This document shows, piece by piece, positions 24,687-32,261 of a stretch of DNA of 56,282 nt. Source of the DNA: a virus; the IMG/VR virus record IMGVR_UViG_3300030419_006162, positions 1-56,282 of that record. One strand, written 5' to 3'. A model generated the notes under the pieces. It was not told where the DNA came from. It saw only the letters and a program-made list of their open reading frames with translations, and did no database searches. Position 1 is the stretch's first letter. Every line of letters starts with the position of its first letter. The position numbers and the translations under genes were made by a program.

Positions 24687-24967
24687 GACAATACTACAAA
24701 TATTATCTTACCCTCCACCAAAACATAAATTGCCGGCGACTTCACTTTGCGGGTCAATGGGTTACACTGTTCTTTTTATTCTGGGTATTGTATACAAATA
24801 CTCTATACTTGTTGCCCTTGGCGTTGTTTGTGATATATCCATTTGCATGGACCGGTCATTTCTTTTTTGAAAAAAATGAGCCCGCTGCTTTTAAGGCGCC
24901 AGTCAAGGCCAAGATATGCGATTGGATTATGTTTAAAGATATCATCTTGGGGAGAATTAAAATATGA
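24671..24967 (+). CDS. Mpo1-like (DUF962) small membrane protein
   Basis: 98 residues. YYLTLHQNINCRRLHFAGQWVTL, FAWTGHFFFEKNEPAAF and VKAKICDWIMF match the conserved His-rich blocks of DUF962 (yeast Mpo1 is a 2-hydroxy fatty acid dioxygenase in the ER). Two hydrophobic segments span about residues 25-60. The start may be TTG 24671 (GGGAG at good distance) or ATG 24677. Why a lipid-related membrane gene sits in a sugar cassette is unclear; modification of a lipid-linked glycan is one idea. Confidence 0.72.
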   Translation: MAMDLRQYYKYYLTLHQNINCRRLHFAGQWVTLFFLFWVLYTNTLYLLPLALFVIYPFAWTGHFFFEKNEPAAFKAPVKAKICDWIMFKDIILGRIKI

Positions 24968-25884
24968 TTAACCTGATGCACGTTAACGATTACATCATCG
25001 ACACCAGCAAATTCCGCCCGTTACTACATGATAAGATCGTTGATGAGTTTGAACAAAATATAGCGGACTTTGTTGGGGCTAAGTATGCATGCTCATTTCA
25101 CAGCGCCACAATGGCAATATTCTTAGCGTTGGTTGAAAAGTCTCGGGAGACAATTATAATCCCCAGTGTTATACCACCCGTTGTAGCAAACGCCATCCTG
25201 TGTTCTGGTCATGGTCTAGGCTATCGTGACGATGTAAATTGGGTCGGAAACTCCTACATCCTTCACCAATTTGAGGATCATAAAATTATTGATTCTGCCC
25301 AGCAGCTTACAGAGAACCAGTTTAAAGAACAGGCTAATGATGAGGACTTAATGATTTTTAGTTTTTATCCTACAAAGCCTGTAGGTAGTAGCGATGGTGG
25401 CCTAATTGTGTCTAATGACAAGGAAAAGATTGACCGGTTGAGAATTTTATCTAGAAATGGAATGTCTCTTGAAAAGAATAGCTGGGAAAGAAACATACTT
25501 TTGCCCGGCTGGAAGATGTATATGAATTCAATTCAGGCTTATATTGCTAATGAAAATTTTAAGAAACTTGAATCAAAAACAAAAAGGTACAATGAAATCA
25601 GAGAAGAGTATAATAGTGCCTTTGACAAAAACAATACAAGTCTCCATCTTTATAGATTAAATGTTGAAGATAACGATTCCTTTGTTTTAGATATGAAAGA
25701 GAAAGGAATCCAATGTGGAATTCATTATAAAGCAATTCACTTAATGGGCGCATACTCTCGCCCGGGCCTAGATTTGCCAAAATCCGAGCAAGAAAGTAGA
25801 ACAACGATCAGTATTCCATACCATGAGATGCTCACGGATGAACAGGTGGAGACTGTTATTAAGGAGATTAAAAATGTTATCTGA
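24964..25884 (+). CDS. DegT/DnrJ/EryC1-type sugar aminotransferase (FdtB-like)
   Basis: 306 residues, shorter than the usual 360-380. FVGAKYACSFHSATMAIFLAL, KIIDSAQQL (D110), FSFYPTKPVGSSDGGLIVS with PLP lysine K138, and GIHYKAIHLMGAYSR near the C-terminus are DegT family landmarks. These enzymes aminate NDP-keto-sugars. The next gene is an FdtA-like ketoisomerase, a pairing known from dTDP-3-amino-3,6-dideoxyhexose synthesis. It overlaps both neighbours. Confidence 0.87.
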   Translation: MINLMHVNDYIIDTSKFRPLLHDKIVDEFEQNIADFVGAKYACSFHSATMAIFLALVEKSRETIIIPSVIPPVVANAILCSGHGLGYRDDVNWVGNSYILHQFEDHKIIDSAQQLTENQFKEQANDEDLMIFSFYPTKPVGSSDGGLIVSNDKEKIDRLRILSRNGMSLEKNSWERNILLPGWKMYMNSIQAYIANENFKKLESKTKRYNEIREEYNSAFDKNNTSLHLYRLNVEDNDSFVLDMKEKGIQCGIHYKAIHLMGAYSRPGLDLPKSEQESRTTISIPYHEMLTDEQVETVIKEIKNVI

Positions 25885-26245
25885 GAACGGAACAAAAGAA
25901 ACAGGCATCCTACGATATATGGAACTGACCGATTTGAAATTTATCCCTAGAAGAATGTATTATATTACTGATACACCAAAGGGAGAAATTAGAGGAAAAC
26001 ATGGCCACTACGACGATCAGCAATATCTATTCTGCCTTCAAGGCGAGATAAAAGTAGAACTACACTCTATTAAAGAAGTGCGCACGGTCTGGATGCGCGC
26101 CGGCGATGTTGTGTTTCTTGATAGAATGGTGTGGTCACAACAACAGTATTTAACCGGCAACGACATTTTGTTGGTACTGTGCTCTACGGCATTCGACAAA
26201 AAAGACTATATCACAGACATCAATGAGATAACGGGTGATAAATAA
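25874..26245 (+). CDS. FdtA/QdtA-like dTDP-keto-sugar 3,4-ketoisomerase
   Basis: 123 residues from ATG 25874, preceded by AAGGAG; the frame is open from 25823 but that region overlaps DegT. The cupin has R40-GKHGH-45, then QYLFCLQGEIKVEL and MRAGDVVFLDRMVW, close to WxcM/FdtA proteins that isomerise dTDP-6-deoxy-4-keto-hexose to the 3-keto form. With the DegT enzyme upstream it would give dTDP-Fuc3N or dTDP-Qui3N. The dTDP-4-keto substrate (RmlA/RmlB) would have to come from elsewhere. Confidence 0.82.
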   Translation: MLSENGTKETGILRYMELTDLKFIPRRMYYITDTPKGEIRGKHGHYDDQQYLFCLQGEIKVELHSIKEVRTVWMRAGDVVFLDRMVWSQQQYLTGNDILLVLCSTAFDKKDYITDINEITGDK

Positions 26246-27129
26246 TGGCGAGATGCTTGGTCACAGGCCATAAAGGCTATATAGGTTCAAAATTATATCA
26301 AGCATTGCTGGATGATGGTCATGATGTAATAGGCATTGATTTAAAAAGTGAAATTCCTCATGACATCTTGGTGGACTTAAAAGAAGGATCCGACGGAAAA
26401 TTTCACCCTTATTGGTATAATTTTAAACCAGAGTACATTTTTCATTTAGCTTGTTGGCCAAGAGTTGCATTTAGCATAGAGAAGCCAGTGGCAACAGCAA
26501 TAAATAACATTCTTTCCAATTCTATAATGTTAAATTTTGCTAGAAAAGTTGGTTCGGTTAAAAGGTTTATTTATTCTAGCTCTTCTTCCGTTGTTGGAAA
26601 TGGTTCCGGCCCCGAGAGTCCGTATGCATTACAAAAATATACAGCTGAGGTGGAGTGCACATTGTATTCTAAGCTTTACGATTTGGACACTGTCGCTCTT
26701 AGGTATTTCAACGTATACTCCCCTGATCAGAAGGTCGACGGGGCATATGCTACGGCTGTTGCGAATTGGATGAAGTTTATTAGAGAAGGCGAAGATCCCT
26801 ATATTACCGGAGATGGGGAACAACGAAGAGATATGGTAAATGTTGCGGACGTTGTTTCCGCAAATATATTTGCCATGAATTACCCAGAGAGCCTTAATGG
26901 TCAAGTTTTTGACGTTGGTACAGGCGAGAATATATCGTTAAATGAGCTAAAAGATATCGTAGAAGAACTGCAGCCACATGTTAATTTTGAATATAAACCT
27001 GAACGCCCGGGCGATGTGCAATTAACTAGGGCAAATACGGAGCCCTTAAAAAAAATAGGATGGCGTGCTAATATTAGTATACGTGATGGCATGGTTGAAT
27101 GCTTCAAGGATTTAGTGAAAGATGTCTGA
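26245..27129 (+). CDS. GalE-like NAD-dependent nucleotide-sugar epimerase
   Basis: 294 residues with a TAATG junction to the previous gene. LVTGHKGYIGSKL (5-17), FHLACWPRV, SSSSSVVG, Y127-ALQ-K131, ALRYFNVYSPDQ, ITGDGEQRRDMVNVADVV and FDVGTGENIS are typical of UDP-glucose/UDP-GlcNAc C4-epimerases and related dehydratases. It is shorter than GalE (about 340). Exact sugar unknown. Confidence 0.87.
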   Translation: MARCLVTGHKGYIGSKLYQALLDDGHDVIGIDLKSEIPHDILVDLKEGSDGKFHPYWYNFKPEYIFHLACWPRVAFSIEKPVATAINNILSNSIMLNFARKVGSVKRFIYSSSSSVVGNGSGPESPYALQKYTAEVECTLYSKLYDLDTVALRYFNVYSPDQKVDGAYATAVANWMKFIREGEDPYITGDGEQRRDMVNVADVVSANIFAMNYPESLNGQVFDVGTGENISLNELKDIVEELQPHVNFEYKPERPGDVQLTRANTEPLKKIGWRANISIRDGMVECFKDLVKDV

Positions 27130-27964
27130 TGTTGTTGGCATTGTTGGTCAAGGCTTTGTTGGCACAGCTATAAGAGAAGGCTTGTGTCACTTGTTCCAAA
27201 TTGAAACTTATGATAAGTTCAAGAAAGAAGCGTCTACCTCTTATAGTGTAGAGGAGCTGTGCACGAAAACGAAAATCATATTTGTATGCTTGCCAACGCC
27301 AATGAAAAAAGACGGAACGTGTGATTTATCCCTTATACAAAACACAATTGAAAAAATAGACAAAGTATCAAACAAGCACGTAGCTGTTATAAAATCAACA
27401 GTGCCGCCGGGGACAACCAAGAAATTAAACAAGATGTGCAATGATTTGCAGGTAGTCTTTAATCCTGAATTTTTGACGGAAGCAAATTACATTGATGATT
27501 TTAAGAATCAGAATAGAATTATTATAGGTGGACCCCGACCGGCCTCAACAATTGTCAAGAATCTATACAGAAAAGCCTTCCAACAAACGCCAATAGTAAA
27601 AACAGGCTCAGATACTGCTGAGATGGTAAAGTACTTTACAAACTGTTTTCTTGCAATGAAGGTTAGTTTTGCTAATGAAATCAAACAAGTATGTGATGCA
27701 CACAGAATTGATTTTGACAAAGTGGTGGAATACGCTCTTTATGATCAAAGAATAGGAAATACACACTTATCAGTTCCCGGCCCTGATGGCAAAAATGGAT
27801 TTGGCGGCTCTTGTTTCCCCAAAGATTTAAACGCGTTGATACAGTTTGCGCTCGCTAGCGAGATTGATCCGAAAGTTTTGTCTGCAATTTGGAATAAAAA
27901 TTTGGAAGTTAGACCCGAAAAAGATTGGGAATTGTTAAAGGGGAGGGCGGTATCTGATGCCTGA
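27122..27964 (+). CDS. UDP-glucose/GDP-mannose-type 6-dehydrogenase, short form
   Basis: 280 residues. The NAD loop GIVGQGFVG (6-14), FVCLPTP, VIKSTVPPGTT, NPEFLTEANYIDDF, EMVKYFTNCFLAMKVSFANEI and the catalytic Cys in GFGGSCFPKDL (C231) show a bona fide active-site set. It lacks the C-terminal UDP-binding domain of the normal 390-440-residue enzyme, ending about 50 residues after the Cys. It would oxidise a UDP-hexose to a uronic acid if still active. The genuine stop lies inside the next gene (8-base overlap). Confidence 0.87.
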   Translation: MSDVVGIVGQGFVGTAIREGLCHLFQIETYDKFKKEASTSYSVEELCTKTKIIFVCLPTPMKKDGTCDLSLIQNTIEKIDKVSNKHVAVIKSTVPPGTTKKLNKMCNDLQVVFNPEFLTEANYIDDFKNQNRIIIGGPRPASTIVKNLYRKAFQQTPIVKTGSDTAEMVKYFTNCFLAMKVSFANEIKQVCDAHRIDFDKVVEYALYDQRIGNTHLSVPGPDGKNGFGGSCFPKDLNALIQFALASEIDPKVLSAIWNKNLEVRPEKDWELLKGRAVSDA

Positions 27965-28313
27965 ATTGCCAATGAAGCACGTAGATAAAGGTTGGGGCTG
28001 GGAACGCTGGATTGTCAATAATGAGGAATATTGTGGAAAGCTCCTGTTTTTTAATTCTGGCAAAAGATGCTCATGGCATTATCATGTTTTAAAAGATGAG
28101 GTCTTTTACTTGCAATCCGGAAAAATGATGATTTATTATTCAGAACAGGATGATATTACAAAAGCAAAACAATTGATTTTGAAAGCCGGCGATAATTTTC
28201 ATATATATCGCGGCTTGAGACACCAAATGGTAGCATTAGAAGACTCAGAATTATTTGAATTTTCAACACAACACTTTGATAGTGATAGCCACAGAATATT
28301 AAAAGGAGATTAA
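27957..28313 (+). CDS. Cupin protein, phosphomannose-isomerase C-domain-like
   Basis: 118 residues. KGWGWERWIVNNEEYCGKLLFFNSGKRCSWHYH is a cupin motif 1 with metal-binding His pair (HYH), followed by DEVFYLQSGKMMIYY and KAGDNFHIYRGLRHQM (motif 2). The KxWGxE opening is typical of cupins related to the C-terminal domain of ManC/AlgA-type mannose-6-phosphate isomerases. It is the last recognisable member of the glycan island and may isomerise a sugar or bind one; catalytic status is uncertain. An internal ATG at 27972 is an alternative start. Confidence 0.8.
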   Translation: MPELPMKHVDKGWGWERWIVNNEEYCGKLLFFNSGKRCSWHYHVLKDEVFYLQSGKMMIYYSEQDDITKAKQLILKAGDNFHIYRGLRHQMVALEDSELFEFSTQHFDSDSHRILKGD

Positions 28314-28317
28314 TAAA

Positions 28318-28521
28318 ATGGCAGAAACAATAGTATACAACCTTTCAGATCAGGCCCTTGGCGCCGTCATGATGGCGCTGCAAAAATCTTTGTTAGATCA
28401 ATCTGACATCGTGCCGGTTTTAAAGAACTTTAAGTTTAGATTGTCGGATACGGGCCTCATGGTCATGAATCCTCCGATTGTCAAGTTTGAAGACGAAGAG
28501 CCAGACAGCGAGAGCGAGTGA
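28318..28521 (+). CDS. Small protein of unknown function
   Basis: 67 residues with a strong AAAGGAG site. Helical N-terminal half (DQALGAVMMALQKSLLDQ) and an acidic C-terminal tail (DEEPDSESE). I do not recognise it. Position between the glycan island and the sigma-factor cluster, with coupling to the following zinc-ribbon gene, supports it as real. Confidence 0.65.
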   Translation: MAETIVYNLSDQALGAVMMALQKSLLDQSDIVPVLKNFKFRLSDTGLMVMNPPIVKFEDEEPDSESE

Positions 28522-28526
28522 AGCAT

Positions 28527-28781
28527 ATGCCAAATTACACTTACAGATGTGATCACTGCGAAGTGCAATTTAGTATATTCCACAGCATTAATGATATTTT
28601 GGTAAAATGTCAGGAGTGCAATGAAGAATCTTTGGTGCGTGTGCCACAATCGATTATTAACACCACCAGTACAAAAAAACAAAAAACAGGAACGATTGTT
28701 AAAGATTACATTAAAGATGCCAAGATTGATCTTGAGCATCAAAAAAACGAAATGAAAAACGAAATTTATAAAGATGACTAG
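28527..28781 (+). CDS. FmdB-type zinc-ribbon protein
   Basis: 84 residues from ATG 28527. The start MPNYTYRCDHCEVQF matches the usual FmdB opening (MPxYxYxCxxC), so I prefer this ATG to the GTG at 28518. A second pair CQEC completes a four-Cys zinc ribbon; the remaining 50 residues are lysine-rich and helical. FmdB domains are proposed regulators. It may be a small phage transcription or assembly factor. Confidence 0.75.
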   Translation: MPNYTYRCDHCEVQFSIFHSINDILVKCQECNEESLVRVPQSIINTTSTKKQKTGTIVKDYIKDAKIDLEHQKNEMKNEIYKDD

Positions 28782-29121
28782 ACTAGAAATAACATTGACA
28801 TTAATAATGTCAGCTTCTTTGTTGGCAAACATAGGGCTGGTTTTATATTTACGCAGCGCTTTGGTAAGATTATTAAGCTTTTCCGATGAATTGTACGATT
28901 TACAGGGAATGATAGATAATTTTTCCGATCATGTTAACAGTATTTACGAAATGGAGATGTTTTATGGAGATGAAACACTACAGTTTTTAATGGAACACGC
29001 AAAAGATTTTAAAGCGCAGTTATCTAATTTCGATTACATATACACCCTAGTAGAGAAAGAAGATGACGGAGAATCAGAGCAAGCCGAAACCGAAGAGAAG
29101 GAAGAGGCGGTCCAAGAATAA
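28774..29121 (+). CDS. Small single-pass membrane protein, unknown function
   Basis: 115 residues. One N-terminal hydrophobic helix (about residues 5-27, ITLTLIMSASLLANIGLVLY) is followed by a coiled-coil-like region and a very acidic tail (EKEDDGESEQAETEEKEE). It overlaps the upstream gene by 8 bases and the downstream sigma factor by 59. Small T4-like phages' accessory proteins with this design exist, but no function is assigned here. Confidence 0.65.
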   Translation: MTRLEITLTLIMSASLLANIGLVLYLRSALVRLLSFSDELYDLQGMIDNFSDHVNSIYEMEMFYGDETLQFLMEHAKDFKAQLSNFDYIYTLVEKEDDGESEQAETEEKEEAVQE

Positions 29122-29785
29122 AAAGCATTATTTTACCCAAGATCATGAAGATGCGATAGTTCAATATACAAAAACAAATTGCGTAAGAGAAAGAACGGAA
29201 TTGTATGTAAAATGGATTGAACCAGCGTTTAATGAGATGGTGGATAAGATTGTTTTTACTTACAAATTTACAACCTTGCCAAATATTCACGACTTGAGGT
29301 GTGAATGCAAGGTGTGGCTTACCACCATTCTTGATAAATATGATCCCAACAAGGGATCAAAGGCGTTTTCTTACTTTAGCGTTATAACTAAAAATTGGTT
29401 TATTCATAAAGTTAAAAAACAGCAAAAACAAAACAAAAGAGAAGTTGACTTAGACAACATTTCTAAAGATTACGAAGAGCGGTATCTCTCGACCACCATG
29501 CCTTATCTTGAGGATCGAGAGAAAGAAGAGTTTTGGAGACACTTATACAAAGAGATGGCATCATGGGATCCCGATATGATGAAGGAGAATGAAAGAAAAG
29601 TATACGAAGCCATAAAAATTCTTTTTGATAATAGCGAAAGCATAGAAATTTTTAACAAAAAAGCTATTTATTTATACCTGAGAGAGATCACGGGACTTAA
29701 CACCAAGCAGGTTGTTAATAATTTAAACAAACTTAGAAAAAAATATAAAACTTTTAAAAGAAATTGGGACAAAGGCGACACATGA
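29063..29785 (+). CDS. gp55-like late-transcription sigma factor
   Basis: 240 residues. A Lys/Arg-rich N-terminus (KPKPKRRKRRSKNKK) precedes a sigma region-2-like core: LRCECKVWLTTILDKYDPNKGSKAFSYFSVITKNWFIHKVKKQQ. This matches the arrangement of T4 gp55 ([27 protein letters not shown]). gp55 directs host RNA polymerase to late phage promoters. It is longer than T4 gp55 (185 residues). The 59-base overlap with the upstream frame is large but the basic N-terminus is expected for DNA-binding. Located directly ahead of the baseplate genes. Confidence 0.82.
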   Translation: MTENQSKPKPKRRKRRSKNKKHYFTQDHEDAIVQYTKTNCVRERTELYVKWIEPAFNEMVDKIVFTYKFTTLPNIHDLRCECKVWLTTILDKYDPNKGSKAFSYFSVITKNWFIHKVKKQQKQNKREVDLDNISKDYEERYLSTTMPYLEDREKEEFWRHLYKEMASWDPDMMKENERKVYEAIKILFDNSESIEIFNKKAIYLYLREITGLNTKQVVNNLNKLRKKYKTFKRNWDKGDT

Positions 29786-30084
29786 AAAAAACAGACATGG
29801 AAACATTGATGGACGAAGCTCTTGTTAATATTCGAGATGATCGAAAATTAGCACGTGAGCTTTTAAATGATGTTGCCAATCTGCTAGCTGACACGCCCAG
29901 CGAGAGTAAGTATTTGAGCCCCGTGGCTGCCAAACATATAGAAACCCTGCAACGTTCAAATGAACAACTGGTGAAGTTGATATCAATTCGTCAAAAAGAA
30001 GTAAACGTGGATCAGAACCTTAGCGATAATGATAAAAATGAATTGTTTGAGCTAATAAAAGGCGATAAAACGGAGGAACTATAG
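29782..30084 (+). CDS. Small helical protein, unknown function
   Basis: 100 residues from ATG 29782 (ATGA overlap with the sigma gene; an in-frame ATG at 29764 is less likely). Almost wholly predicted helix with heptad-like repeats (MDEALVNIRDDRKLARELLNDVANLL, HIETLQRSNEQLVKLISIRQ). It could be a small terminase subunit or an assembly protein; neither is proved. GGAGG precedes the next gene. Confidence 0.65.
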   Translation: MKKTDMETLMDEALVNIRDDRKLARELLNDVANLLADTPSESKYLSPVAAKHIETLQRSNEQLVKLISIRQKEVNVDQNLSDNDKNELFELIKGDKTEEL

Positions 30085-31218
30085 ATGTCGTGGCAAAAGA
30101 AACTTATAAATCACACAGAACTCGGCGGTCCCGAAGGCATACTGGACATATTAGCAGAGACTATAAAGGGCGTATTCAACCCAAATACGAATGCAGGTAG
30201 AACTCAATTTAGGGCTTTAGTAATCGACGATTCGGTAAGCCTAAATATTTCTGATGTTGCGCAACTCGGCGGATTAAATATCGACGGCGCCGAAGTTGAA
30301 AGTGTGTATGCAAATACTTTTCGTCAAGGCGCCCGCGTTAGAATTATTGAAGAGGATTCGCCCCATGGATGTTTACCCTCACCAAAATCTATATTGCGAC
30401 CAGATCAGGCCGACTTAAATTCAATTGCAATGCATCCAATGGCCATATCGCAAGTTGTTTATGAAGATTCATTTCAAAGCACTCTGCGACCCGGCGACGT
30501 TGTTTGGTGCTCGTATGAGCGTGGCCCTGACGGCTCGAAAACACGAAATTTACAGATTATGCCAAAGGAATATATTCAAAAAGCTGACAGCAGAGTAACA
30601 GGTTTATCTCACAGGCCGATGGCCATTGTGATGAGGGGTCCGTCTAGATCATTAGATGAAGTGTATGGTGATCGCAGCGCCTTTACGAGACCCACTGCTC
30701 AAGAAACTTTAGACTACTTAAGATCAATTTATCCCGGCGCCTCAGAAGAATTTTTATTTGGACTTATGGGCAACATCAACTCTGAAAGTGGATTTGATAA
30801 TATGATCGCCGGCGATCCGCCCAGAACCGAGTACGGCAGAGAAAGAGCCCTCCTCGGCTATGGCCTTGAGGGTGTCGAAGGAGATTACTGTTCACATGGT
30901 CACTATCAAATGAATATCTGCACAAAAACCGCCGCCGGCACCGATTACATCAGGTGGGCTAGCAATGGCACAGTTGATCCTGCAAAGGATAAGGTTGAAA
31001 CAGCTAAGCTAATGTGGAATTGGAAAAGTCAGAGTGAATATGTTAAAAACTGGATGGAAGGAGCCGGCGCAGATCCGACGAGCAGCCGACCCCCTCGCTA
31101 TGGCAGCTGGACAGAATATATTATGAGAGACTTTGAAAATTGCCTGACATGCGACCACGACGGCCATATTGCTAAACGGGAAGCCGCATCCAGACAATTA
31201 CGAAATCAATTAAATTAG
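30085..31218 (+). CDS. Baseplate hub protein with tail-lysozyme domain (gp5-like)
   Basis: 377 residues. The N-terminal 175 residues resemble the OB-type domain of baseplate hub proteins: FRALVIDDSVSLN, QGARVRIIEEDSPHGCLPSP, LRPGDVVWCSYERGP. The C-terminal half has a tail-lysozyme pattern: TLDYLRSIYPGASEEFLFGLMGNINSESGFD (E in NSESG as the catalytic acid), then GYGLEGVEGDYCSHGHYQMNI. It should locally cut peptidoglycan during injection. It directly follows the sigma-factor pair and opens the structural module. Confidence 0.8.
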   Translation: MSWQKKLINHTELGGPEGILDILAETIKGVFNPNTNAGRTQFRALVIDDSVSLNISDVAQLGGLNIDGAEVESVYANTFRQGARVRIIEEDSPHGCLPSPKSILRPDQADLNSIAMHPMAISQVVYEDSFQSTLRPGDVVWCSYERGPDGSKTRNLQIMPKEYIQKADSRVTGLSHRPMAIVMRGPSRSLDEVYGDRSAFTRPTAQETLDYLRSIYPGASEEFLFGLMGNINSESGFDNMIAGDPPRTEYGRERALLGYGLEGVEGDYCSHGHYQMNICTKTAAGTDYIRWASNGTVDPAKDKVETAKLMWNWKSQSEYVKNWMEGAGADPTSSRPPRYGSWTEYIMRDFENCLTCDHDGHIAKREAASRQLRNQLN

Positions 31219-31236
31219 AATAATAAGGAGTAAATT

Positions 31237-32247
31237 ATGAGCATTATTGGAGGAGACAAGCGCCCGATGCACGACGTCGGAGACGCTAGCAAACTTCAAC
31301 AAGAAAACCTTGCCATGGCCAAAACGGCAATGCAGAAAATGAATGCTGTGCCGGCAGGCTCTGGCCTCTTTCACACGAAGGGGGTAGAACCAACTTGCAA
31401 CCCTGTGAGAGCGCCGGCAGAGAAATGGCTGACGTCTCCCGGTGCACCAAATGCTGCAGTTAGAATAGGTAAAGACCGCCCACACCATATTACATCGGGC
31501 TACGGCGCCAAGGGCGCCACTGGCTGTAGTACTATTGATATTGTTGCCGGCATGGGCGCTAAACATAACACAGCATCAGGCACCGGCCCTAGAGACGGGG
31601 AGTATCTTAATCCTAGCCCGCATGGCGATGCAGCACGAATATTGTGTACTGCGATGACTGATGTTGATACAAACTTTAGATTAGATCCCGGCACAATTGG
31701 TAGTTCTGTAGCAAGATCAGCATGCGCCATGAAGGCGGATGCAATTAGGCTTATGGGCGCCGACGGCGGTATTAAACTTGTTACTGGTAAAGATGATGGA
31801 GTTGAGGGTGCTGGATATAACGCCCGCGGCGGCAAGATTAAACAACCCGCCCCCGGTATTGAATTGATTGCTGGGAACAACTCAGAACCTAAAAAAGCAT
31901 ACATTAGGATACCAGAGTTTAAAGTTGAAACAATCAGGTCTTTGCAGCCAGTAGCCATGGCTGACAACGTAAGGGATTGCCTTCAAGAATTATGCACCAA
32001 TTTACAACAGTTTCAGAGTCATGTTTATTTGTTTATGACAAATCAAATAATTTACAATGCTAACAACAATATCGACCTTTTAAGACCATGGGTGGCCGCA
32101 GTCGGAACACCAGCAACTGTGTCGCAGATTGTTAATGCTTGGGTGCCTGATGTCCCTACAAGATATAATTGGTTTGCTTGGGAGGCTAACTATTTAGTCG
32201 CCGGTTCATACAAATATGTTGGGAGCCATAATGTACGCGTTACGTAA
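31237..32247 (+). CDS. Putative baseplate/central-spike structural protein
   Basis: 336 residues, AAGGAG site. Gly-, Ala- and Thr-rich. SGYGAKGATGCSTIDIVAGMG and DAIRLMGADGGIKLVTGK look like beta-repeat segments found in phage spike or fibre proteins; several Cys-containing turns are present. The C-terminal 100 residues are more helical with aromatic ending. No PAAR motif is clear. Position between the hub lysozyme and the giant 2186-residue protein favours a baseplate centre component. Confidence 0.6.
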   Translation: MSIIGGDKRPMHDVGDASKLQQENLAMAKTAMQKMNAVPAGSGLFHTKGVEPTCNPVRAPAEKWLTSPGAPNAAVRIGKDRPHHITSGYGAKGATGCSTIDIVAGMGAKHNTASGTGPRDGEYLNPSPHGDAARILCTAMTDVDTNFRLDPGTIGSSVARSACAMKADAIRLMGADGGIKLVTGKDDGVEGAGYNARGGKIKQPAPGIELIAGNNSEPKKAYIRIPEFKVETIRSLQPVAMADNVRDCLQELCTNLQQFQSHVYLFMTNQIIYNANNNIDLLRPWVAAVGTPATVSQIVNAWVPDVPTRYNWFAWEANYLVAGSYKYVGSHNVRVT

Positions 32248-32261
32248 GCCCAGAGGAAGAA

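Noticed and set aside
3993-28313. The glycan island as a host O-antigen or capsule locus and the window as bacterial
   Set aside because: It is flanked without a break by phoH and a gp55-like sigma factor followed by gp5-, gp25- and gp6-like baseplate genes, and shares gene-overlap style and the GCCGGC/GGCGCC excess with them. It also lacks Wzx, Wzy and chain-length genes.
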